From positions 186,001 to 250,000 of the forward strand of contig NZ_JAFMYU010000003.1 of assembly GCF_017353255.1 (NCBI RefSeq): 64,000 nucleotides of DNA, given 5' to 3'. The notes below the pieces were generated by a model. It was not told the origin of the DNA. It ran no database searches and saw only the letters and a program-made list of their open reading frames with translations. The position numbers and the translations under genes are program-made. The DNA is from Fibrella aquatilis (lineage in GTDB: Bacteria > Bacteroidota > Bacteroidia > Cytophagales > Spirosomataceae). The stretch's first letter is position 1. Each line of letters opens with the position of its first letter. Below, piece by piece: positions 48,462 through 55,571 of the stretch.

Positions 48462-49469
48462 ATGTATAAAGCGCTTGCCCTCCAATTAACCTGCCAAACC
48501 GTTAATGCTGCCACCAACCGCGATGAAGCCGAAGCCATGATGCTGGCCACCATCGACCGGATTGACAAACAAATAGAAGCCTCCATCGCCTACGCCGGGC
48601 GCGACACACTACTGGTGGTGGTTCCCGAATATTTTCTGACGGGTTTTCCGGTAGGAGAGAGCTTGATCGAATGGCGTGAAAAAGCGGCTATCGAGATCGA
48701 CGGGCGCATTTATGAGGCACTGGGTGCCATGGCGCAGAAGCATAAAATTTATTTCTCCGGCAACGCCTTCGAGCTAGACCCGCACCTGACCGAACTGTAT
48801 TTCCAGACTAGTTTCATCATTGGCCCCGGTGGCGACGTGATCTTGCGCTATCGGCGGCTGAATGCCCTTAACACACCCACTCCCCACGATGTTTGGGCCT
48901 ATTACCTGGAGGCCTACGGCTACGAAGCCATTTTTCCGGTGGTGAAAACCAACATTGGCAACCTGGCCTGTATTGCTTCTGAAGAGATACTCTTTCCTGA
49001 AGTGGCGCGCTGCCTGGCCATGCGTGGTGCCGAAATTTTTCTGCACTCATCGTCCGAAATTGGTTCGCCGCTGATGACTCAGAAAAACGTGGGCAAGCTG
49101 GCGCGGGCCATTGAAAACATGGGATACCTGGTGTCGGCCAATTCGGCGGGGGTGTCGGGCACAGCGCTGCCACTTGGTACTATCGACGCGGGATCTAAAA
49201 TTGTGGATTATCGGGGTCTGGTACTTGCCGAGGCCGGTTATGGCGAAAGTATGGTTGCCAATGCCGACATCGATCTGGCTGCTTTACGCCAGTACCGCCA
49301 ACGACCCGGCCCGGCTAACCTGCTCTCGCGTCAGCGCTTTGAACTCTATGCCGAGAGCTACGCCCAGTATAGCTACTACCCTCCCAACACCCTGTTGGCC
49401 GAATCGCCCGACCGCGCCATCTTCGCCAGAAACCAACAAGACGTAATCAGGAGGCTATTTGAAAAATAG
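48462..49469 (+). CDS. Nitrilase/carbon-nitrogen hydrolase family protein
   Basis: The 335-residue protein has the catalytic Glu56 in VVPEYFLTGFPVGE and Cys170 in GNLACIASEEILFPEVARCL, with the typical alpha-beta-beta-alpha pattern. The middle catalytic Lys, expected after the Gly-Asp-Val-Ile-Leu strand, is not evident: the segment reads ILRYRRLNALNT, with Arg instead. Substrate unknown. Divergent from kynureninase (72-bp gap). The 3' end carries the start of a long hairpin. Confidence 0.88.
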   Translation: MYKALALQLTCQTVNAATNRDEAEAMMLATIDRIDKQIEASIAYAGRDTLLVVVPEYFLTGFPVGESLIEWREKAAIEIDGRIYEALGAMAQKHKIYFSGNAFELDPHLTELYFQTSFIIGPGGDVILRYRRLNALNTPTPHDVWAYYLEAYGYEAIFPVVKTNIGNLACIASEEILFPEVARCLAMRGAEIFLHSSSEIGSPLMTQKNVGKLARAIENMGYLVSANSAGVSGTALPLGTIDAGSKIVDYRGLVLAEAGYGESMVANADIDLAALRQYRQRPGPANLLSRQRFELYAESYAQYSYYPPNTLLAESPDRAIFARNQQDVIRRLFEK

Positions 49470-49589
49470 TCATTAGTCATTCAGTAGTCATTCGCTTCGC
49501 TGTCAGTCAATGGTCATTTATTGCCTTTACAACGAATGACCATCGACTGACAGCGAAGCGAATGACTACTGAATGACTAATGACTATTT
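49464..49589. repeat. Long inverted repeat, 55-bp arms with one mismatch, spanning two stop codons
   Basis: Arms 49464-49518 and 49535-49589 differ from complementarity at one position; the loop is 16 bases. Arms are made of TAGTCATT/CAGTCAATGG-like words. The nitrilase stop (49467-49469) and the Nudix stop (49584-49586) both lie inside the arms, so the element ends both convergent genes. Confidence 0.95.
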
Positions 49590-50210
49590 CATCACCATCA
49601 ACAACTCGGCGATCATCATGGCGGTAGCGCCCCAGACGCGGTGGCCGTCGATGGCGTAATAGGGAGCGTCGACAGTGATGCCGCGCACCTCAATCTGGCT
49701 GTCGCCTACAATGGTGTCATCGAGCAGGGTATCGAGATTGACTTCTACAACAGCGTCGACTTCGCGGGGGTCGGGGTAAAAATCGGGTCGGCCCGGCAGC
49801 ATACCTACTACCGGCTGCACGAAGAAATTGCTGGGGGGAATAAACAGCTCAGATAGTTGCCCCAGCACCGTTACATCCTGCACACGAATGCCGATTTCTT
49901 CCTGCGCTTCTCGGAGAGCCGTCTGGGTCAGGTCGCGGTCGGTGCGCTCCATTCGCCCACCAGGAAACGCCATTTGTCCGGCATGAACACCGTCGTACTG
50001 AGGCCGTAGAATCAGGGGCAGGTAGATCGAATCCTGGTAGGGGTAGAAAAGAATGAGCACGGCACTGCGCCGGGTGCGCTCATTGGGGCGAATGCCCAGT
50101 TTAGTCCGTGCCGTTGATGCCATTGTCTGATGCGCCGCCTCGCCCGGCAGGGGTTGCTGTAAACGGTGCCTCAGGTGGTTGGTCAGGTCGGAAAACGGCT
50201 TGGGTAGCAT
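49584..50210 (-). CDS. Nudix hydrolase, CoA-pyrophosphatase type
   Basis: The Nudix box is GGRMERTDRDLTQTALREAQ-EEIGI, with the extra LREAQEEIGI core. The PSNFFVQPVVGML segment after it is typical of NUDT7/CoaA-type CoA diphosphatases, which cut CoA to phosphopantetheine and 3',5'-ADP. Preceding RRSAVLILFYP and a Gln in AGQMAFPGG fit. 208 residues; substrate inferred. Confidence 0.9.
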   Translation of the reverse strand: MLPKPFSDLTNHLRHRLQQPLPGEAAHQTMASTARTKLGIRPNERTRRSAVLILFYPYQDSIYLPLILRPQYDGVHAGQMAFPGGRMERTDRDLTQTALREAQEEIGIRVQDVTVLGQLSELFIPPSNFFVQPVVGMLPGRPDFYPDPREVDAVVEVNLDTLLDDTIVGDSQIEVRGITVDAPYYAIDGHRVWGATAMMIAELLMVMK

Positions 50211-50324
50211 TGGTCAAATGTAAGAATTACTACCGAACCACTAAGGCTACTGCCCGCATTTTCGTCAAAACACTAACAAGAATAACAAGCCAACCGAATA
50301 GAGCGACTGCTTTCGAAAATATAT

Positions 50325-50342
50325 TTTCAGAAATAATTGAAA
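50325..50342. promoter_or_regulatory. Operator candidate TTTCAGAAATAATTGAAA upstream of the GbsR-type regulator
   Basis: The 18-bp sequence is the exact reverse complement of 50933-50950 upstream of the DCC-protein gene. It is itself a gapped inverted repeat TTTCA-N8-TGAAA. It lies 28 bases before ATG 50371. Two oppositely oriented copies, one before each gene, suggest autoregulation plus control of the DCC gene. Confidence 0.7.
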
Positions 50343-50370
50343 ATTAGAAAACTACTGATACATTTGAGCC

Positions 50371-50871
50371 ATGGAATTCGCAGACGCAAGAGACAAGTTT
50401 ATTCAAACCTGGGGCACACTGGCCACGCAGTGGGGCATCAACCGGACGATGGCGCAGATTCATGCCCTGCTGATGATATCGCCCGAGTCGATGGACACTG
50501 ATGGCATCATGGCCGGGCTTCAGATTTCACGGGGCAATGCCAACATGAACCTGCGCGATTTGATGGATTGGGGACTGGTATTTAAGCAACTGAAAACAGG
50601 GGAGCGCCGCGAGTTTTTTTACGCCGAAAAAGACATCTGGAAGGTAGCCAGGCAGGTTGTGAAGGAACGGCGCCGTCGTGAGATAGCACCAGTGCTGACT
50701 GTTTTAGACGAACTGAAAACGGTTAAAACGGATTCGCTGGAAGCCGCCGAATTTGCCAAAGTAATTGGCAACATCAGCCGGGTAGCCAACTTCGCTGATA
50801 CTACGGCAAGCGCGGTGCTGAAAGCCGAAGAAAACTGGCTGGTGAACCAATTCTTCAGTGTCTTTGCCTAG
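50371..50871 (+). CDS. GbsR/MarR-type winged-helix regulator
   Basis: The 166-residue protein begins FADARDKFIQTWGTLATQWG-INRTMAQIHALL and continues with GLQISRGNANMNLRDLMDWG-LVFKQLKTGERREFFYAEKD, the winged helix of the GbsR family (PadR/MarR-like). The C-terminal part is helical for dimerisation. Matching operator copies before it and before the next gene support direct control of both. Confidence 0.9.
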   Translation: MEFADARDKFIQTWGTLATQWGINRTMAQIHALLMISPESMDTDGIMAGLQISRGNANMNLRDLMDWGLVFKQLKTGERREFFYAEKDIWKVARQVVKERRRREIAPVLTVLDELKTVKTDSLEAAEFAKVIGNISRVANFADTTASAVLKAEENWLVNQFFSVFA

Positions 50872-50932
50872 CTGTCGGGGTAGGCAGGTGTAGCACAGGC
50901 CACAAACGGGTAGCTCTCTTAAGTGAAGAAAC

Positions 50933-50950
50933 TTTCAATTATTTCTGAAA
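50933..50950. promoter_or_regulatory. Operator candidate, inverted copy of the site at 50325
   Basis: TTTCAATTATTTCTGAAA, 26 bases before ATG 50977. It is the exact reverse complement of 50325-50342; flanking bases also match for several positions. AT-rich DNA here is unlike the coding regions on either side. Confidence 0.7.
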
Positions 50951-50976
50951 AATACAAACAAACATCAACGTAAGCC

Positions 50977-51735
50977 ATGAATAAGGTCTTGATTTACGAT
51001 GCCGACTGTCCACTTTGCCGGGCCTATACCAAAGGGCTGGTGATGACCGGTGCGCTCCCTGCCGCCATGCGCGTGTCTAGCAGTGCCGTGACGGATCAAC
51101 GCGTGATCGACCAACTGGACCCGGTGCGTCGGCGGCACGAAATACCCCTGCTAGACCTGGAAACGGGCGAAACACACTACGGCGTGGATGCCGTCCTGAC
51201 GGTGTTGGGCACGGCGTGGCCCCGGTTCGTATGCTTTGTGCGTGATACGGCCCTGTTCGAGATTGGCAGACAGTTCTACGCCTTTATTTCGTATAACCGC
51301 CGCGTGATGTTTCCCGTAGCCCCCGAACGCTGGCATGTGATGGATCTCGACCCCGACCTGCACGTGGGCTACCGCATGGTGTTCTTGGTGTTGCTCTACG
51401 CCGCCCTCGCCATGGGGCATCTGGGGGCCGTTGGCCACATGGCGCCGCTGGCTGTTGCTGCGTTGGCTGGGCAGTTAGGGCTGGCTCTAGTCTATATCAG
51501 GCGCCATTCAGGCAACCGCCTCACCGCCAATGTGCTCGATTACGTTGGCCACCTCGGCGTGAGCATTCTGGCGGGCGGTGTCTTCAAAGCCGCAGGCGTA
51601 TTGCTTGACTTGCCCATGCTGCTACTACTTGGCAATGCGGTTATGATCTGGCAATTAGCCGTTCGCCAGCGCGTGATGCAACTGCCTGATTATGTTCTTA
51701 TTCCGTTCATAATTTTTACCTGCCTGAATCATTAA
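50977..51735 (+). CDS. DCC-family thiol oxidoreductase-like protein with membrane helices (DUF393)
   Basis: The N-terminus YDADCPLCRAYTKGL has the DxxCxxC motif of DUF393/DCC proteins, thought to be thioredoxin-like. Residues about 120-252 have four to five membrane helices (VFLVLLYAALAMGHLGAVGH; LAVAALAGQLGLALVYI; MLLLLGNAVMIWQLAV). A soluble redox head on a membrane part is inferred. Regulated by the GbsR-type gene upstream through the shared operator. Confidence 0.82.
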   Translation: MNKVLIYDADCPLCRAYTKGLVMTGALPAAMRVSSSAVTDQRVIDQLDPVRRRHEIPLLDLETGETHYGVDAVLTVLGTAWPRFVCFVRDTALFEIGRQFYAFISYNRRVMFPVAPERWHVMDLDPDLHVGYRMVFLVLLYAALAMGHLGAVGHMAPLAVAALAGQLGLALVYIRRHSGNRLTANVLDYVGHLGVSILAGGVFKAAGVLLDLPMLLLLGNAVMIWQLAVRQRVMQLPDYVLIPFIIFTCLNH

Positions 51736-51746
51736 TTCAGTGTAAT

Positions 51747-51803
51747 CAGGTACCTACAAAAAAAGCGCAGCAAGGATTGTTGCGCTTTTTTTGTAAGTAC
51801 CTG
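51747..51803. terminator. Bidirectional terminator, 23-bp arms with one mismatch
   Basis: Arms 51747-51769 and 51781-51803 pair except at one position; the inner AAAAAAAGCGCA/TGCGCTTTTTTT part gives a terminator on both strands between the DCC gene (plus) and a small membrane-protein gene (minus). Confidence 0.93.
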
Positions 51804-51808
51804 AAAGC

Positions 51809-52009
51809 CTACGTGTTGGTGTTACTGCTGCCGCCGCCGAAGAGCTTGGAAACAAGCCAGATGACCAGAGCGATACCCACGATCACAAACATGGCACCTG
51901 TCCAGGCACCGGCTTTGAAGATGTCGCCGATGGCGGCGCAGCTGCTCATCGAGAGCAACAGGAAGAACATGAGCGAAAAAAGAACGTAGCGTTGTGCTGG
52001 CGTTTTCAT
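51809..52009 (-). CDS. Small lipoprotein-like membrane protein, 66 aa
   Basis: A lipobox-like signal (FFLLLSMSSC, Cys24) is followed by IFKAGAWTGAMFVIVGIALV, a membrane helix and a GGGSS end. This short protein type (SSCAAIGDIFKAGxW) is common in Bacteroidota and often misnamed phosphatidate cytidylyltransferase. Function unknown. Confidence 0.8.
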   Translation of the reverse strand: MKTPAQRYVLFSLMFFLLLSMSSCAAIGDIFKAGAWTGAMFVIVGIALVIWLVSKLFGGGSSNTNT

Positions 52010-52093
52010 GGTGTTGAGTGATTTTAGTAATGAATCTCAGATCAAACACGCTGCCAGTCAGGTTGTTGCTTTTTTCGAGCTAACGCGCCTAAT

Positions 52094-52354
52094 TCAATCC
52101 TGACCGACCAGTTCTGACTTGCTTACAACGGTTTTTGCGGACTGATATAGTGAGTCTGTAGGTGCAGTTGGCTTGGCCGAACGGTTGAGTCGATACGATA
52201 TCCAGCCCACACCTACGATGGTGGCGATGATAGTCAGTACGCCCAAGATTACTTCGGCTACGGGTGCTTCGCGGAAAAGCGTTAGACCGGCAACAAAAAG
52301 CAGGGCGGCCAGAAAGGCGGCTGAATATAGCAAGTGGCGGGTGAGCGTCTTCAT
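52094..52354 (-). CDS. Two-helix membrane protein, 86 aa
   Basis: Two hydrophobic segments (LLYSAAFLAALLFVAGLTLF and AEVILGVLTIIATIVGVGWI) are joined by a short polar loop and followed by a hydrophilic tail. No family recognised. It lies upstream of the small lipoprotein-like gene in the same direction. Confidence 0.7.
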   Translation of the reverse strand: MKTLTRHLLYSAAFLAALLFVAGLTLFREAPVAEVILGVLTIIATIVGVGWISYRLNRSAKPTAPTDSLYQSAKTVVSKSELVGQD

Positions 52355-52580
52355 TGGTTAGGTTGTGTTTCTGTCCGGCTACTATCATCGTTAGAACGCA
52401 GGCGGACCCTAAAAAATGACCATGATGCGCGGCTGACTGCCAACTTTAATAGCATTTAAATAGGTCGCCAGAAGCTGCATTCGGCATTTTGCCCTAAACT
52501 GGCAATGATCCTTTTGAGGTAACGGCGGGCGTATCCGGGCGGGGGGGCTTATCTTTGGGTCTCGCCAACGTTGCTCTCTT

Positions 52581-53786
52581 TTGATCGCGCACCAGCCCAC
52601 TGTCAGTTCGCCTCGCCCCAGCCTCTACACGCTGCCATTCTGGTTGTTGTGTATCAGTAATTTCCTGTTTTCGGCCAGTTTTTCGATGATGATTCCCGAA
52701 CTGCCCGACTACCTCACCAGTCTGGGCGGGCGCGAGTATCTGGGTTGGGTTATTGCCCTGTTTACCCTCACGGCGGGGCTATCGAGACCCTTCAGCGGCA
52801 AAGTAACCGACACCGTGGGCCGTGTACCGGTAATGGCCTTTGGCTCCGTTGTTTGTTTCTTTTGTGGACTACTCTACCCATTTCTGATCACCGTGGCAGG
52901 CTTTCTGACCCTACGCCTCGTCCACGGTTTTTCTACCGGCACCAAACCCACGGCTACCTCAGCCTATGTTGCCGACGTGGTAGCGTCCGACCGACGGGGC
53001 GAAGCTATGGGCGCGCTGGGTCTGTTTACGGCCACGGGCATGTCGCTGGGACCGGTCATTGGCTCGTTTCTGGTCAACAACGCTTCTATGAACACCATGT
53101 TCTATACGTCGTCGGTGTTTGCGTTGCTGTCTATTGGTATTCTTATGCGCCTTCCCGAAACGCTGGCACACCGGCAACCGTTTCGATTTGGTCTGCTTCG
53201 CCTTCAAAAAGACGAATGGTTTGATTGGGGGGTGCGGTGGCCGTTTTTGGTGCAGCTACTGGCTTCATTTGCTTCTGGTGCTGTTATCACACTGGCTCCG
53301 GCGCTGAGTCAGTCGGTGGGGGTGGCCAACAAAGGTTGGTTCTTTGCCGTCTATACGCTGGCCTCGCTGCTGGTACGGCTTTTCTTCTCAAAATCGTCAG
53401 ATCGGCATGGGCGCGTGCCGGTGTTGATTGGGGCCAACGTGATCTTGGTGGTGTCGCTGGTGATGCTGTCTATGACCACAACCATTGCGCTGTTTTATGC
53501 CTCAGCCATGCTTTATGGTATTGCCTGGGGTATGAACTCGCCCACGGTACAGGCCTGGACGGTCGACCTCAGCGACGAAGCCACGCGGGGGCAGGCCGTG
53601 GCAACCACCTACATTGCGCTCGAAGCAGGCATTGGCATTGGTGCCCTGGCGGCCGGCTGGTTCTACACGCACATGCCGAATAGTGCCCTACAAGCTACCT
53701 TCGGCCTGTCGGCGGCCCTGTCGGCTGTGGGCGTCTTGTTCTTGTTTTGGGTGCAAACCAGAAAAACGTTGGACGTTGGACCTTAG
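52581..53786 (+). CDS. MFS transporter
   Basis: The 401-residue protein has about 12 membrane helices and the MFS motif A in loop 2-3, FSGKVTDTVGRVPVMAFG (G-K-x-x-D-x-x-G-R-x-P). The GFSTGTKPTATSAYVADVVA segment and RRGEAMGALGLFTATG loop 4-5 are typical of drug-efflux MFS members such as the DHA1 type. Substrate unknown. The start is TTG 52581; the next ATG would lose helix 1. Confidence 0.92.
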   Translation: MIAHQPTVSSPRPSLYTLPFWLLCISNFLFSASFSMMIPELPDYLTSLGGREYLGWVIALFTLTAGLSRPFSGKVTDTVGRVPVMAFGSVVCFFCGLLYPFLITVAGFLTLRLVHGFSTGTKPTATSAYVADVVASDRRGEAMGALGLFTATGMSLGPVIGSFLVNNASMNTMFYTSSVFALLSIGILMRLPETLAHRQPFRFGLLRLQKDEWFDWGVRWPFLVQLLASFASGAVITLAPALSQSVGVANKGWFFAVYTLASLLVRLFFSKSSDRHGRVPVLIGANVILVVSLVMLSMTTTIALFYASAMLYGIAWGMNSPTVQAWTVDLSDEATRGQAVATTYIALEAGIGIGALAAGWFYTHMPNSALQATFGLSAALSAVGVLFLFWVQTRKTLDVGP

Positions 53787-53845
53787 ACACTGGATCTACC
53801 TCGCCGAAAAAGTTCAACATCTATAATCCAACATCCAACGTCCCC
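53768..53845. repeat. Intergenic inverted repeat, about 15-bp arms with one mismatch
   Basis: ACGTTGGACGTTGGA near 53766-53780 pairs with TCCAACATCCAACGT near 53827-53841. It overlaps the end of the MFS gene and lies in the gap before corA. Confidence 0.6.
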
Positions 53846-53849
53846 ATTC

Positions 53850-54800
53850 ATGATTCGCATATTTCAGCAGGACGAGACGTCAGTACGAAAAATTCGCGAT
53901 ATCGACTCGTTTCAGGATACTGAACGCACGCTATGGGTGGATCTACAGAATCCCACGCCCGACGAGATCCGGAGCGTAGAGGAAAAATTCGACATCAGCT
54001 TTCAGACGCAGCAGGAGCAGGCCGAGATTGAAAGTAGCTCACGCTTTATTGAGGAAGATGAAATTCTGGTAGCCAACTCCAATTTTATGGTGCCCGACCG
54101 GCAGCAGCAGTACCGCACGGTGCCGGTTAACTTCCTGCTCAAAGACGACGTGCTGTTCACTTACCGCAACGCCGATCTGCGCTCGTTTGCCGATATGGTG
54201 AAGAAGATTAAATCGAAACGGACGGTCTTCAGCGACGGGGCGCAGATCCTGATTTCCATTTTCGAATCGCGCATTGATTACGATGCCGATATTCTCGAGG
54301 GCCTGTCGTCGGCGGTGAAGGCGATTAATAAGCAGATGGACCTCGATGCCAAACTGGAGCGGCAAATGCTTCTGCAAATAAATGACTATCAAGAGCTTAC
54401 AATGTCCATTCGGGAAAATGTGGTGGACAAACAACGCGTAATTTCGGCCATGATCCGGTCCGACGGTTGGTTCACTACCGAAGAGCAGCAGCGGTTGCGT
54501 ACGCTCATCAAAGACATCAACTCATTAGTAGATCACACGAATTTCGTGTTCGAACGGCTGGAGTTTTTACAGAATACGTTTCTGGGCCTGGTGAACCTGG
54601 AGCAGAATAACATCATCAAGATATTCACTGTACTCTCGCTGGTGCTGCTGCCGCCCACGCTCATTGCCAGCGTATACGGTATGAACTTCCCCAATATGCC
54701 GGAAGTAAACTGGCGCTATGGTTACGCCTTCGCCATTGCCCTTATGATACTCTCTTCTGGCGCTACCTACTACTTCTTCAAGAAGAAAAACTGGCTTTAA
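53850..54800 (+). CDS. corA: CorA-family magnesium/cobalt transporter
   Basis: The 316-residue protein has the large cytoplasmic domain and two C-terminal membrane helices, with the selectivity motif YGMNFPNMPEVNWRYGYAFA (GMN) between them and the basic FFKKKNWL end. It forms a pentameric channel for Mg2+ (and Co2+/Ni2+). The length and ends are complete. Confidence 0.95.
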   Translation: MIRIFQQDETSVRKIRDIDSFQDTERTLWVDLQNPTPDEIRSVEEKFDISFQTQQEQAEIESSSRFIEEDEILVANSNFMVPDRQQQYRTVPVNFLLKDDVLFTYRNADLRSFADMVKKIKSKRTVFSDGAQILISIFESRIDYDADILEGLSSAVKAINKQMDLDAKLERQMLLQINDYQELTMSIRENVVDKQRVISAMIRSDGWFTTEEQQRLRTLIKDINSLVDHTNFVFERLEFLQNTFLGLVNLEQNNIIKIFTVLSLVLLPPTLIASVYGMNFPNMPEVNWRYGYAFAIALMILSSGATYYFFKKKNWL

Positions 54801-54802
54801 AC

Positions 54803-54898
54803 GTAGTGGTAAGTGGTGAACGGTAAACGGTGAGTGGCTGACGCAACATTAAAAACGCGTCAGCCACTCACCGTTTACCGTTCACCACTTACCACTAC
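54803..54898. repeat. Perfect inverted repeat, 42-bp arms
   Basis: 54803-54844 and 54857-54898 are exact reverse complements, with a 12-base loop. Arms are built from GTGGTAAGTGG/GAACGGTAAACGG words, like those at 32084. It lies between the convergent corA and dps genes and should act as terminator on both strands. Confidence 0.95.
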
Positions 54899-54901
54899 CT
54901 G

Positions 54902-55387
54902 CTATCCTCGCTCGTCGCTTAAGTACTTGCGAAGCATCCATGCCATTTTTTCGTGGGCTTCCATCAAGCCGGTCAGGAAGTCGGCGGTACCGGCGTCCTT
55001 CAGGTCGTCGGCGCAGGTGTCTACGTCGTCGCGGAGTTCGCGGATCACCTGCTCATGGTCGGCCAGGAGGCGTTTGAACATTTCCTGCGTTTTGATGTGG
55101 CCATCATGGTCTTCCTGTAAGCTTGAGGTCGACAAAAAGTCTTTCATCGTGGCAATGGGGCGGCCACCCAGTTGCCGAATGCGTTCGGCTACCTGGTCGA
55201 TTTCTTCTTCCAGTGCTTCATACTGCTCCTGGAAGAATTCGTGGTATTCTTTGAAACTTGGACCCGCCACGTCCCAGTGAAACTTGCGGGTTTTAATGTA
55301 GAGCACATGAAGGTCGGCCAGAAAGCCGTTCAGCAAATCGTTGTCTTGTTGGAGGACATCCTTGTCAAGGCCAATGTTGGGTTGCAT
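54902..55387 (-). CDS. dps: Dps/ferritin-like DNA-protection protein
   Basis: The 161-residue protein has the Dps four-helix pattern: FLADLHVLYIKTRKFHWDVA-GPSFKEYHEFFQEQYEALEE with the ferroxidase His, Asp and Glu (H in KFHWDV, D nearby, E in YEALEEE), and RIRQLGGRPIATMKDFL after. It oxidises Fe2+ with peroxide and shields DNA under stress. A lysine-rich DNA-binding N-tail is absent. Confidence 0.93.
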   Translation of the reverse strand: MQPNIGLDKDVLQQDNDLLNGFLADLHVLYIKTRKFHWDVAGPSFKEYHEFFQEQYEALEEEIDQVAERIRQLGGRPIATMKDFLSTSSLQEDHDGHIKTQEMFKRLLADHEQVIRELRDDVDTCADDLKDAGTADFLTGLMEAHEKMAWMLRKYLSDERG

Positions 55388-55499
55388 GATAGAGTTGAGT
55401 ATGTTGTTAAAAAATGGACCCGTTAACCGAGTTAGTCCACTAGTTAACTGGAAGGGGCGAAAAGAGTTTTGCCAGTCTTTTGCTGCGGCTCAACGTAAA

Positions 55500-55550
55500 A
55501 GTCCTCTGCTTACAGCACACCGGAAGACCGTGAGCTGTAAGCAGAGGACT
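55500..55550 (-). terminator. Terminator of the TonB-dependent receptor gene
   Basis: AGTCCTCTGCTTACAGC (55500-55516) pairs perfectly with GCTGTAAGCAGAGGACT (55534-55550). On the minus strand the stem is followed by TTTTACG. It lies between the receptor stop and dps. Confidence 0.85.
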
Positions 55551-55571
55551 AGTTACTGGAGACAGTGGTTG

